64,000 bases of DNA from Uliginosibacterium paludis (lineage in GTDB: Bacteria > Pseudomonadota > Gammaproteobacteria > Burkholderiales > Rhodocyclaceae): NCBI RefSeq assembly GCF_039631355.1, contig NZ_JBDIVF010000003.1, forward strand, positions 124,001-188,000, given 5' to 3'. The translations under genes and the position numbers were made by a program. Of the stretch, positions 50,860 to 59,316 are shown one piece after another. Positions within the stretch are counted from its first letter, which is position 1; every line of letters starts with the position of its first letter. Below the pieces are notes generated by a model, which saw only the letters and a program-made list of their open reading frames with translations, made no database searches and was not told the origin of the DNA.

Positions 50860-51638
50860 TGGACAAACGCTTTCAGGATCAGGCCCAGGGCTTGCGCCAG
50901 CTGCTTCATGCAGCGCCGCCCGAGGTGCTGGCGGTGCTGCCCTGCGGGCAGGGCAGCATGAACTGGGTGGCCGGACAGCTGCGCGCGCGCGCCGCATCAG
51001 GCGCCCGCATCCTCGCGATGGAAGAGCGTCGTGCCTACGGCAATCTGGCCGACTGTCTCGGCATCAGCCCGCGCTTCGATCTGGCTGCGGCCATGCGCGG
51101 CGAACTGCCGCTGGATGCGTGCATCCATGAATCGGTGGCCGGTCTGGATGTGACCCTGGTGGCTGCACTTGCCGACGCGCTGGGCAAGGATCGCATTTTC
51201 AACCAGCGCTGCGAGGCCCAGCTTCGCGTGCTGCGCAGCGGCTGGGACGAATGGGTGGTGCTGGCCCGGGGCGGCTCCATCGAAGGCTTCTCGCAGCTTT
51301 CCCTCGCCTCGCCGAGGTTTCTGGTGGCCCTGTCGAGCGACCCCATGTCGCTGACGGCGGCCTATGCTTGTCTCAAGCAGATCGCTGCCGCGGGCGGCGA
51401 GCGTCTGGTGTCGATCTGCATGACGGATGCGGAGGCGCCTCACGCCCGGCAAACCTTGCAGCGTCTGTGCGATGTGGTCCTGCAGCGGCTCGACATGCCC
51501 CTGCAGCCGGTTAGCAGCGTGGGCGAGGCGCTGGCCTGCGGGCGCCATGAGCCGGGCAGCGGGGCCGATGCCTACATCGACCGCCTTGTGCGTGCTGCCG
51601 CAGGGGGCGCGCGTCAGGGGCTGGCCGCCAAGGGCTGA
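50856..51638 (+). CDS. FlhG/FleN-like protein lacking the P-loop
   Basis: 260 residues in the usual flhG slot between flhF and fliA. It keeps the N-terminal DQAQGLRQLL motif by which FlhG binds FlhF, then follows the MinD-like strand order (ILAMEERRAYGNLADCLGISPRFDL). Where FlhG has a KGGVGKT-type deviant Walker A, residues 29-40 read PCGQGSMNWVAG, with no Lys or Thr. ATP binding in the normal way is therefore unlikely. It might still bind FlhF and stimulate its GTPase through the N-terminal helix. It is not a frameshift: the frame is intact and full length. Confidence 0.8.
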   Translation: MMDKRFQDQAQGLRQLLHAAPPEVLAVLPCGQGSMNWVAGQLRARAASGARILAMEERRAYGNLADCLGISPRFDLAAAMRGELPLDACIHESVAGLDVTLVAALADALGKDRIFNQRCEAQLRVLRSGWDEWVVLARGGSIEGFSQLSLASPRFLVALSSDPMSLTAAYACLKQIAAAGGERLVSICMTDAEAPHARQTLQRLCDVVLQRLDMPLQPVSSVGEALACGRHEPGSGADAYIDRLVRAAAGGARQGLAAKG

Positions 51639-51652
51639 ATGGCTCCGAATTG

Positions 51653-51673
51653 AGCGGGACTTGTCCGCTTTTT
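51653..51673 (+). terminator. weak hairpin terminator before fliA
   Basis: AGCGG(G)AC, TT, GTCCGCT then TTTTT, 15 bases after the FlhG-like stop. The stem has one bulge. It could partly insulate fliA. Confidence 0.5.
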
Positions 51674-51778
51674 CCGGCGCTAGGAAGCAGCAGGGCCGTC
51701 GCAGAATGGTGACAACATTCTTTAACGCATGTCGCAGCTCCGCAAGGCGCCGCAACCCGTCAGAAGAGAGAGACAACG

Positions 51779-52531
51779 ATGTATAACGCAGCTGGAACAC
51801 TGGACAAGAACCAGCTCATTGCGCGCTACGCGCCGCTGGTCAAAAGGATTGCCTACCACTTGATGGCCAAGCTGCCGGCGAGCGTGCAGGTCGATGACAT
51901 CATCCAGAACGGCATGATGGGTCTGCTCGATGCGATCACGCGTTACGAGGAAGGACTGGGCGCCCAGTTCGAGACCTACGCGGTGCAGCGCATCCGCGGC
52001 GCCATGCTCGATGGTCTGCGCGAGAACGACTGGTTGCCACGCAGTCTGCGCCGCGAGATGCGACGCATCGAGACCGCCGTGCACACGCTGGAGCAGCAGA
52101 ACGGACGCCAGCCCACCGAGGGTGAGCTTGCCAAGCTGCTGGGCATGGATCTGGGCGAATACCAGAAGATGCTTCAGGACGCCCGCGGCTATCAGCTGGT
52201 GTATTTCGAGGATTTTGGTGACGAGGATGACGACGATTATCTCGAACGTCATATCGTCGGTGCAGCGCCCGATCCACTCACGATGCTGGAGGATCATGAC
52301 ATGCGCAACACGTTGATACAGGCGATCGAAGATTTGCCCGAGCGCGAGAAGATGGTCATGGGGCTTTATTACGAGGAAGACATGAACCTGCGCGAGATCG
52401 GCGAGGTGCTGGGCGTGTCGGAGTCGCGCGTCTGCCAGCTGCACAGCCAGGCCATTGCACGCCTGCGCTCGCGCATCTCGGGTGGCCGCGAAACACCGCG
52501 CACGCGTCAGCGCCGCGCCAGCGCAGCCTGA
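51779..52531 (+). CDS. fliA: FliA, flagellar sigma factor 28
   Basis: 250 residues with sigma-70 regions 2 (LVKRIAYHLMAKLPASVQVDDIIQNGMMGLLDAI), 3 and 4 (EIGEVLGVSESRVCQLHSQAIARLR). Directs transcription of late flagellar genes, and is normally held by FlgM until the hook is built; flgM is not in the window. GAGAGAG precedes the ATG. The MotA-type stator gene starts 20 bases after the stop. Confidence 0.97.
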   Translation: MYNAAGTLDKNQLIARYAPLVKRIAYHLMAKLPASVQVDDIIQNGMMGLLDAITRYEEGLGAQFETYAVQRIRGAMLDGLRENDWLPRSLRREMRRIETAVHTLEQQNGRQPTEGELAKLLGMDLGEYQKMLQDARGYQLVYFEDFGDEDDDDYLERHIVGAAPDPLTMLEDHDMRNTLIQAIEDLPEREKMVMGLYYEEDMNLREIGEVLGVSESRVCQLHSQAIARLRSRISGGRETPRTRQRRASAA

Positions 52532-52551
52532 GCGGAAGGGTGGAGTAGCGC

Positions 52552-53292
52552 GTGGATCTCATCAGCATCATTGGCCTGCTCGTCGGTCTGGTCGCGATTG
52601 TCGGCGGCCAGCTGCTCGAAGGCGGCCATATCGGTTCGCTCATTCAGCCGACCGCTTTCCTGATCGTCATTGGCGGCACTGCGGGAGCCGTGATGCTGCA
52701 AAGCCCGTGGAAGACCTTCAAGGCCGGTCTGCGGATGGTGAAGTGGGTTTTTCAGCCGCCGGCGCCTTCGCTCGAGCGGATCATCGCCGACATCGTTTCC
52801 TGGAGCGGGGTGGCGCGCAAGGAAGGCCTGCTGGCGCTGGAGTCCCGCATCGAGTCGCATCGTGATCCCTTCGTCCGCAAGGGGCTGCAACTGCTCGTCG
52901 ACGGCGTCGAGCCCGAGCGCATCCGTGATGTGCTTGAAGTCGAGATCGGTGCGTGGGAAGGCGAGCTCAAGCAGGCAAGCAAGATCTGGGAGGCCGCGGG
53001 CGGCTATGCGCCGACCGTGGGGATTCTCGGTGCGGTGATGGGGCTCATCCATGTGATGGAGAACCTCTCTGACCCTTCCAAGCTGGGCGCCGGTATCGCG
53101 GTGGCGTTCGTGGCGACGATATACGGCGTGGGCTCGGCGAACCTGGTCTTCCTGCCGATTGCCAAGAAGCTGCATGCCACCATCGGTCAGCTGGTGGCGG
53201 TTCGCGAGATGACGCTTGACGGGCTTATCGGCATCGCGCACGGAGATAACCCCCGCCTCATCGAGTCCCGCCTGAGGGGCTACATCAACTGA
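52552..53292 (+). CDS. motC: MotA/MotC-type flagellar stator protein
   Basis: 246 residues from a GTG start (GGAG nine bases upstream). Four membrane segments with the MotA/PomA signature (GGTAGAVMLQSPW; GGYAPTVGILGAVMGLIHVM; ATIYGVGSANLVFLP). Forms the proton- or sodium-driven stator with a MotB-like partner. In many relatives motD follows directly, but here the next gene is on the other strand, so the partner must be elsewhere. Probably cotranscribed with fliA. Confidence 0.9.
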   Translation: MDLISIIGLLVGLVAIVGGQLLEGGHIGSLIQPTAFLIVIGGTAGAVMLQSPWKTFKAGLRMVKWVFQPPAPSLERIIADIVSWSGVARKEGLLALESRIESHRDPFVRKGLQLLVDGVEPERIRDVLEVEIGAWEGELKQASKIWEAAGGYAPTVGILGAVMGLIHVMENLSDPSKLGAGIAVAFVATIYGVGSANLVFLPIAKKLHATIGQLVAVREMTLDGLIGIAHGDNPRLIESRLRGYIN

Positions 53293-53304
53293 GGCGCGCG
53301 CGGC

Positions 53305-53652
53305 TTACAGCGCCCAGAAGACGAACACGCCCATGGTTTCGTCGCCATCGTTGAGCAGCATGTGTGTCGAGCCTGCCCGGGTAAGGATCACGTCCCCCTG
53401 CTTCGCGCGCCGCTCCTCGCCATCGATCCTGATCAGGCCGCAACCGTATTGCACGACATAGATTTCCTCGCGGTCGTCCTTGTGTCCGTGCTCTCCGATC
53501 GAGGTGCCCGGAGGCAGCTCGGTGAAGGCGACGTAGCGCAGCCCGGACGCAAAGTCTTCGGCACCGAAGAGCTTGCAGCTGCGTGCCAGCCCCTGACCGT
53601 CGTGAATGCTTTTCTCGACGACAGGCATGTCGTGGTAGTTGCGGATTTCCAT
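53305..53652 (-). CDS. small cupin-domain protein
   Basis: 115 residues, one cupin barrel. Motif 1 is GTSIGEHGHKDDREEIYVVQYGCG with likely metal ligands His/His/Glu, motif 2 GDVILTRAGSTHMLLN. Members of this group bind metals or small ligands; no reaction can be assigned. It converges with motC, 12 bases apart, and is divergent from the DUF1161 gene. Confidence 0.82.
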   Translation of the reverse strand: MEIRNYHDMPVVEKSIHDGQGLARSCKLFGAEDFASGLRYVAFTELPPGTSIGEHGHKDDREEIYVVQYGCGLIRIDGEERRAKQGDVILTRAGSTHMLLNDGDETMGVFVFWAL

Positions 53653-53768
53653 GCGTTTGCTCCCTGATGATGCCCGGCATCTTACCTGCTCCGGCCGCGG
53701 CCTCCGTCCTGGCCAGCCCTGTCAGGCGAAGGCGGCTGCCACGTCCGGCAGAAGGGTTAGAATGGCTC

Positions 53769-53793
53769 AGGCACATGCAGGAGTCATGTGCCT
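53769..53793 (+). promoter_or_regulatory. nine-base-arm inverted repeat before DUF1161 gene
   Basis: AGGCACATG, seven bases, CATGTGCCT. It starts six bases after a TAGAAT -10-like box (53758) and ends 28 bases before the ATG. It could be an operator or a stabilising 5' UTR hairpin. Confidence 0.45.
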
Positions 53794-53821
53794 CACACAC
53801 CGCAAACAAGGAGGCTTTCAC

Positions 53822-54079
53822 ATGAAACGCGTAGTCATTGCACTGTCGCTGGCTGCATTGTCCGTCCCCGCTTTTGCGAAGATGGACTGCGCCGAACTCA
53901 AGTCTGCCATTGCGGCGAAGATCGAGTCCAAGGGCGTGACGGCCTATACGCTTGAAGTCGTCGATAAAGGCCAGGGCGGGTCGGCGCGGATTGTCGGTTC
54001 CTGTGAAGGAGGCGCCAAGGAAATCGCTTACGTGCGCGGCAAGGCGGCTCCTGCCGCAGCAGCGCCGGAGTCGAAGTAA
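53822..54079 (+). CDS. DUF1161 small periplasmic protein
   Basis: 85 residues: Sec signal peptide (cleaved after AFA), then the DUF1161 core with two Cys (MDCAELKSAIAAKIESKGVTAYTLEVVDKG, GSCEGGAKEIAY), probably a disulfide, and an Ala/Pro tail. The family, with members of unknown function, is periplasmic. The ATG has a strong AAGGAGG. Monocistronic, between an inverted repeat and a terminator. Confidence 0.88.
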   Translation: MKRVVIALSLAALSVPAFAKMDCAELKSAIAAKIESKGVTAYTLEVVDKGQGGSARIVGSCEGGAKEIAYVRGKAAPAAAAPESK

Positions 54080-54088
54080 TCGTGTTGT

Positions 54089-54116
54089 CAGGCGCGCGCA
54101 AGGCGCGCCTGTTTTT
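54089..54116 (+). terminator. rho-independent terminator after DUF1161 gene
   Basis: CAGGCGCGC and GCGCGCCTG around a five-base loop, then TTTTT, ten bases after the stop. The symmetrical stem may also serve the convergent glycosyltransferase operon. Confidence 0.88.
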
Positions 54117-55624
54117 CAGCGGCTGTAGCCGCGGAATCCGCTGAGCAGCCAGACCGAGGCTTCACGCCGCAGGCCGGGTTCGATCTCGACACTGATCCGG
54201 GCGAGTTTCGTTGCGCTGGCAAAGCGCTCGAGCAAAGCCTGGTTGTCGTCCCGGCTGATGAGGATGAACGGGCGGCTGTGCAGCGAGTCGTCCAGCGGAG
54301 AGGTCAGCTGGTAGTGGTCTGCCGGGTGCGGTCCGGGCGTCCAGGCCGCGTGATCGGGCTCGATGTCGCGGAACTGGTAGAGCATGTGAGCCATCATGGT
54401 CCGGTCTTCGGTCAGCATGACAGCGTCAGGATGTGCCGCCAGGTACGGCCGGATGGCTGCTGCCAGCGTATCCCAGCCTTTCGCCCGCTTGAGCGGATCC
54501 ATCCTTGCGGTCTGCGTTTTGCCGCTCACCCGGTAGAAGTCCCCCAGGTGATAGGCGCCGAACATCAGCACGAGGTTGAGCCCCAGCGCAATCAGCCACC
54601 AGTTCTGGTTACGAAGGCGGGCCAGGAATTTCGTGGCCAGCAGCAGCGCGGCCAGCAAGGCTGGCGCGGCCCAGTTGCCGTTCGCTTCGGAGCGGCTGGC
54701 CTGGATGATGACAATGGCAAGCAGCGGCACGCTGAAGGCGAGCAGGAACTGGTAGCGCCCGTCACGGCGCTTGCGCCAGGCGAGCAGCAGGCCCCCCAGA
54801 AAAGCGAGGGCGAAGCCCGGGCCCAGTGATCCGGCCTGGGCAAGCAGAAACTCGCCAAGGTTGCCGCTTTTGTCGTTGAGGCCATCCACATGCGTGATGT
54901 CAGCCGTATGGCGCAGGGTCGGGAAGTCGTGCGCCCAGTTCCACAGGATATTGGGCAGCACGATCAGGCAGGCCAGCGCGATGGCGGCCCAGAGCCCGGG
55001 ATGAACGAAAATGCGCCGCAAGCGGATGTTGGACAGCAGATAGAACCCGGCGGACAGGCCGAAGGCGGCCATCGTGTACTTCGACATGATGCCGAGGCCC
55101 ACTGCCGCACCGAGCAGGAGCCAGTCCCGCATGTAGTCGGTTTCCAGTGCGCGGATCAGGGCCAGCATGCCCAGCGCCCAGAAGAACATGAGCGGCGCGT
55201 CGGTGGATACGGCCAGCCCGAGTGCAGAGACGAGCGGGATGAGGCAGAAGGCGAGCCCGGTGCGGAAGCCCACGCGGGCGTCGAAGAGCCGGGTACCGAT
55301 CCGGTAGAGCAGCCAGGAGGTTGCGGGATACAGGATCAGGGCGGGCAGCTTTACCGCGAGCAGTCCGTCGCCGAAGAGTGCCGTGCTGGCGGCGATCAGC
55401 CAGCCGATGACCGGGGGCTTGGAGAAGTATCCCCAGTCGAGCGACTGCGCCCAGGTCCAGTACTGGGCTTCGTCGATATAGAGCGTGACCCCCAGACGCG
55501 GAATGACCCAGAGCCGGTAGACAGTCAGCAGGATCAGCAGCAGCACGAGCAGCCAGGGCTGTGCCATGTGGCTGGTCGGCCGGGTTTCAGCCGAGCTCAT
55601 GCGCATCCGCGTCCAGTCTTCCAT
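54116..55624 (-). CDS. ArnT-like GT39-family glycosyltransferase 1
   Basis: 502 residues, about 11 membrane segments. The first periplasmic loop has the acidic YIDEAQYWTWAQSLDWGYFSKPP motif of PMT/ArnT enzymes, which use undecaprenyl- or dolichyl-linked sugars. It would transfer a lipid-linked sugar to an envelope acceptor (lipid A, glycan or protein); neither donor nor acceptor is shown. Start overlaps the stop of the second GT39 gene by one base (TAATG). Last gene of a four-gene operon. Confidence 0.87.
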   Translation of the reverse strand: MEDWTRMRMSSAETRPTSHMAQPWLLVLLLILLTVYRLWVIPRLGVTLYIDEAQYWTWAQSLDWGYFSKPPVIGWLIAASTALFGDGLLAVKLPALILYPATSWLLYRIGTRLFDARVGFRTGLAFCLIPLVSALGLAVSTDAPLMFFWALGMLALIRALETDYMRDWLLLGAAVGLGIMSKYTMAAFGLSAGFYLLSNIRLRRIFVHPGLWAAIALACLIVLPNILWNWAHDFPTLRHTADITHVDGLNDKSGNLGEFLLAQAGSLGPGFALAFLGGLLLAWRKRRDGRYQFLLAFSVPLLAIVIIQASRSEANGNWAAPALLAALLLATKFLARLRNQNWWLIALGLNLVLMFGAYHLGDFYRVSGKTQTARMDPLKRAKGWDTLAAAIRPYLAAHPDAVMLTEDRTMMAHMLYQFRDIEPDHAAWTPGPHPADHYQLTSPLDDSLHSRPFILISRDDNQALLERFASATKLARISVEIEPGLRREASVWLLSGFRGYSR

Positions 55625-57168
55625 TACTTCACTTTCACGAGAACAACGCCGCCTTCACGGAAGAGCACTTCAACATTGGCGTCGGCGGGAAGACGATCAA
55701 CGCGGGTCAGCGCGATCACGCCCGGCTGGGCCTGTACGGTCGGGCTGACCTGTTGACGATAGACCGAGAAGCTGGGCGCATGGAAGTTCCAGAGGATGCC
55801 CGGCGTCTCCAGCTTACGAGCGACCAGCCCTGCGCGCTTGACCGGCCCTTGCAGGACGTCTCCCACGAAGGGCGCGACGGCCAGCGCCATCAGCAGCGTG
55901 TTGAGTACGGTCGCCACCAGAATCCGGCGCGGCAGCTCGATCGGCGCACGCAACACGAACACGCTGGCCAGAAAGGCGACCGCGATCGTGACGTAATAGC
56001 CGGCAGGAATTGCATCGGCCACGCGGCTGACCTGCGCCCGGTAATACGCATCCCGCACCCAGCCTGCTTCACCGGAGTGTGCCAGCAGCCAGGGCAGGGC
56101 GATGAAGAGCAGCATCAGCACCAGTACAGGCGCTGCCGCCAGTGCGACCGAGCGCACGCGCTCGCGATGGAGCGCAAGCAGTACGAAAAGCGGCGTGCAG
56201 CCATACAGTGCGTAGTGCGGCAGCTTCGTGCCCGAAAGCGAGAAGAAAACCGTTACGAACAGGAACCAGATCCAGAGAAAGCGCGGCAGCGGCGCCTTCC
56301 AGTCGGCCGGCAGCTGGCGCACCGAGGCGATCAGCCAGGTCAGCCAGGGCAGGAGCAGCACGGGCACCATCAGCACGTAGTAGAACGCGCTGCCGGAATG
56401 CCCTTCAAGCGAGCCTGAAAATCGCTCGACGTTATGCTTGAGGATGAAGCCGTTGATGAAATCCTGGCCGTGAATGGCGAGGGCTGCCGCATACCAGGGC
56501 ACCGTGATCGCGAGCAGGATCAGCCAGCCGGCCGGATTGAACACGCTGCGCAGCCAGTCGCGGAAGCGACCTGCGGTGAGGCAGTAGATCAGCGTGGTGG
56601 CGCCCGGTACCAGCAGCGCGATCGGCCCCTTGGTCAGCACACCGAGACCGATCCACACATAGCTGCGCAGCAGCGGCGCACGCTGGCCGGATTCCAGATG
56701 ACGCCAGCCATCGAGCAGGGCCAGCGCCAGCAGCATGTTGAGCAGGGCGTCTGCGGTCGCAGCACGGCCGATGATGTGGACGCCAAGACTGGTGGCCGCG
56801 ATGCCGCAGGCCAGTATCCCGGCTGCACGCCCGAAGCGCTGCCAGGCAAAGAGCCCGACGGCGTAACACCAGGTCGAGGCGGCCAGCGCCGAGGGCAGGC
56901 GGAAGCTCCATTCGTTCGGGCCGAAGAGCCAGACGAAGATTGCCTGACACCAGTAGATCAGGATCGGCTTGTCAAAACGCGGTGCGCCATTGAGCCAGGT
57001 CGACAGAAAGTCGTGGCGAACGAACATCTCGCGCGTGGCTTCGGAAAACGCCCCCTCATCCACGTCGAACAGCGGCGCGCCGCCCAGATTCATCAGGAAC
57101 AGGACGGCAGGCAGCAGAAAGAGAAGCCAGCGCGCAGAGCCTGCCGGGTTATTGCCGGAAGCGTGCAT
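55624..57168 (-). CDS. ArnT-like GT39-family glycosyltransferase 2
   Basis: 514 residues, about 12 membrane segments, with VDEGAFSEATREMFVRHDFLSTWLNG in the first periplasmic loop, the PMT-type acidic motif. It resembles ArnT more closely than its neighbour and ends with a small soluble domain (after residue ~430). Follows the GT2 gene by eight bases. Having two GT39 enzymes side by side suggests two acceptors or two transfer steps. Confidence 0.88.
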   Translation of the reverse strand: MHASGNNPAGSARWLLFLLPAVLFLMNLGGAPLFDVDEGAFSEATREMFVRHDFLSTWLNGAPRFDKPILIYWCQAIFVWLFGPNEWSFRLPSALAASTWCYAVGLFAWQRFGRAAGILACGIAATSLGVHIIGRAATADALLNMLLALALLDGWRHLESGQRAPLLRSYVWIGLGVLTKGPIALLVPGATTLIYCLTAGRFRDWLRSVFNPAGWLILLAITVPWYAAALAIHGQDFINGFILKHNVERFSGSLEGHSGSAFYYVLMVPVLLLPWLTWLIASVRQLPADWKAPLPRFLWIWFLFVTVFFSLSGTKLPHYALYGCTPLFVLLALHRERVRSVALAAAPVLVLMLLFIALPWLLAHSGEAGWVRDAYYRAQVSRVADAIPAGYYVTIAVAFLASVFVLRAPIELPRRILVATVLNTLLMALAVAPFVGDVLQGPVKRAGLVARKLETPGILWNFHAPSFSVYRQQVSPTVQAQPGVIALTRVDRLPADANVEVLFREGGVVLVKVK

Positions 57169-57176
57169 CGTGTGGC

Positions 57177-58193
57177 TCAGGCTTTGTGCCAGGCTTCGTC
57201 AGCCGTCAGCGTGTCGGGATTGCGAACCTGATACAGCTTGCCGGCGCCTGACTCAAAGTAGATGCGCGCGAGCGTCTCGCCGAGGATGCCGGAGAGGATG
57301 AATTGCACGGCCATGATGATCGAGAAGAAGCCGACCATCAGCAGCGGGCGCGTGCCGATGTTTTCATGGCCGACGAACTTGAGGAAAGCCATGTAGGCCA
57401 GGATCAGGCTGCCCACGCCGCCGAGGATCAGCCCGGCCCCACCGAAGAAGTGGCCGGGGCGGGCGCGGAAGCGCATGAAGAAGTACACCGAGATCAGGTC
57501 GAGGATCACGCGGAAGGTGCGCGAGATGCCGTACTTCGACTCGCCGAACTGGCGGGCATGGTGCGTGACGACTTCTTCCGCGATGCGTCGCGGGGTGGTC
57601 ACGGTGGCGAGCCAGGCCGGAATGAAGCGATGCATCTCGCCATACAGACGCACGTTTTTGAGCACGTCGGCACGGAAGGCCTTGAGGCTGCAGCCGTAGT
57701 CGTTCAGCGTCACGCCGGTGATGCGGGCGATCAGGCGGTTGGCGATGCGGGAGGGGATCTTGCGCAGGAAAAGGCCGTCCTTGCGATCCTTGCGCCAGCC
57801 GGCAACCATGTCCAGGTCTTCGTTGAGCAGACGCCCGACCATGCGTGGAATATCCGCCGGGTCATTCTGCAGGTCGCCGTCCAGCGTCACGATCACCGTG
57901 CCGCGTGCGGCGTCGATGCCGGCCTGCATGGCTGCGGTCTGGCGGAAGTTGCGCATCAGCTCCACGGTGCGAACATGCGACCCGAACTTCGCGCCCACGC
58001 GGCGCAGCTCGTTGGGCGTCGCGTCTGCACTGCCGTCATCCACGACGATCAGCTCCCAGGGGTGCGGGTAGCCCTTCAGGCCTTCATGAACCCGTGTGAC
58101 CATGGGCTCGACGTTTTCTGCCTCGTTGTACATCGGGATGACGATGGACAGGCTGTGAGGGGGCAGGTTCGGTGTGGTCGTAGCGTCAGTCAT
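57177..58193 (-). CDS. GT2-family polyprenyl-phosphate glycosyltransferase (GtrB/DPM1-like)
   Basis: 338 residues. GT-A fold with SIVIPMYNEAENV, VVDDGSADAT and the DxD-type LDGDLQNDP, then two C-terminal membrane segments (about 240-265, 275-300). Enzymes of this group charge undecaprenyl phosphate with a sugar from a nucleotide donor, providing substrate for GT39 enzymes. It overlaps the flippase-like gene by eight bases. ArnC is an alternative name, but no other arn gene is present. Confidence 0.9.
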   Translation of the reverse strand: MTDATTTPNLPPHSLSIVIPMYNEAENVEPMVTRVHEGLKGYPHPWELIVVDDGSADATPNELRRVGAKFGSHVRTVELMRNFRQTAAMQAGIDAARGTVIVTLDGDLQNDPADIPRMVGRLLNEDLDMVAGWRKDRKDGLFLRKIPSRIANRLIARITGVTLNDYGCSLKAFRADVLKNVRLYGEMHRFIPAWLATVTTPRRIAEEVVTHHARQFGESKYGISRTFRVILDLISVYFFMRFRARPGHFFGGAGLILGGVGSLILAYMAFLKFVGHENIGTRPLLMVGFFSIIMAVQFILSGILGETLARIYFESGAGKLYQVRNPDTLTADEAWHKA

Positions 58194-59112
58194 CAGCGTT
58201 CTCTCGGGTAAATCCGGGTTGGGCGCCTGGCAGGAAGGCCAGGGCCAGACCGCCAGCGCTCAGCGCCAGGGCGATCACGAAAAGGTGCAGGGCCAGCGCG
58301 GCGTTGAGGCCGGCTGAAAAGGTCACGCCATGCGCGGCCATCAGCGCCGCGCCGCCTGCTTCATAGGTGCCGAAGCCGGCTACCCCCTGGATCGGCAGGA
58401 TGGCGGCAAGTTCCACGCCCAGCGCGCCGGACATGCCGGTCAGCAGCGGTGCTTGCAGCAAGGCCGACAGCAGCCAAGCCTGGGCGAGCAGTTTGACCGA
58501 CCAGTTGGCAAGCGTCCACATCCAGCCGCGCAGGGAACGACGGGTGGATTCGGCCAGAGCTTCACGGACACGATGGACGGTGGCGGCAAAGCGCCCGCTT
58601 CGGGTCTCGATTTCGGGGTGCCGTCTGGCCCAGGCCGGAATGGCCCAGGCCGCGGCGAGCACCGCGAGCATCCAGAGCGCACGCAGCCAGCCGGGCAGAT
58701 CCGGCCACACGAAGGCCGCCAGCGCGAGCACGACGAAGGCATCCTGGATGCGCAGCCAGAGCAGGGCGACCACGGCACGCGTCGTCGGCACGCCGAACCA
58801 GCGCTTGAGCAGCAGCGGAAAGGTGGCTTCGCCACTGCGGAAAGGCAGCACGTTGATCGAGGCGTTGTGCAGCAGCGTCAGGCGCAGCACCGAAACGAAG
58901 CGTGCGCCGGTATCTGCGGCAAATTCGTCATGCACGCGTGCAGCGCGAAGCAGGTAGCTGGCGAGAAAGGCGAGAATGGCAAGCAGGAATTCTGCCGGGC
59001 TGACGCGGGTGAGGGCGCTGCCCAGTTCCTGCCAGCGCGCGCCGGCGAGCACCCAGACCAGAAGGCCCGATGTGATCACGAGCGCAAGGACGCGCTGGAA
59101 CCAAGATTTCAA
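58186..59112 (-). CDS. AglD/LPG synthase-type flippase-like membrane protein
   Basis: 308 residues from a TTG start (GGAG eight bases upstream). Eight or so membrane segments of the UPF0104/lysylphosphatidylglycerol-synthase transmembrane domain family, including the LRLTLLHNASINVLPFRSGEATFPLLLKRWFG region. It lacks the aminoacyl-transferase half, so it is not MprF. In glycan operons these proteins are thought to help flip or use lipid-linked sugars. First gene of the GT operon. Confidence 0.8.
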   Translation of the reverse strand: MKSWFQRVLALVITSGLLVWVLAGARWQELGSALTRVSPAEFLLAILAFLASYLLRAARVHDEFAADTGARFVSVLRLTLLHNASINVLPFRSGEATFPLLLKRWFGVPTTRAVVALLWLRIQDAFVVLALAAFVWPDLPGWLRALWMLAVLAAAWAIPAWARRHPEIETRSGRFAATVHRVREALAESTRRSLRGWMWTLANWSVKLLAQAWLLSALLQAPLLTGMSGALGVELAAILPIQGVAGFGTYEAGGAALMAAHGVTFSAGLNAALALHLFVIALALSAGGLALAFLPGAQPGFTRENADD

Positions 59113-59277
59113 GAATGCAACTCCAGGCGGCGAAAGATCGGAAAGGCGGTTAGCATCGGGGCCGTTCAGCCTCGGGCAGGTGCTGAAGCCGGCATCCGTG
59201 CCGGCGTGGCGCTTGCTTGTTGTCGGAAGGCGCGAAGTTTATCACCTCAACATGCCGATTTCCCTTCCTGAAAAAAC

Positions 59278-59290
59278 GTGCCCTAGGCAC
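59278..59290. promoter_or_regulatory. 13-base inverted repeat before the ThrE-type exporter
   Basis: GTGCC-CTA-GGCAC, perfect five-base arms, ending 26 bases before the exporter ATG in the divergent region. Possible operator. Confidence 0.35.
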
Positions 59291-59316
59291 AACCGCAACG
59301 ACTGGTGTTTCTTGAC

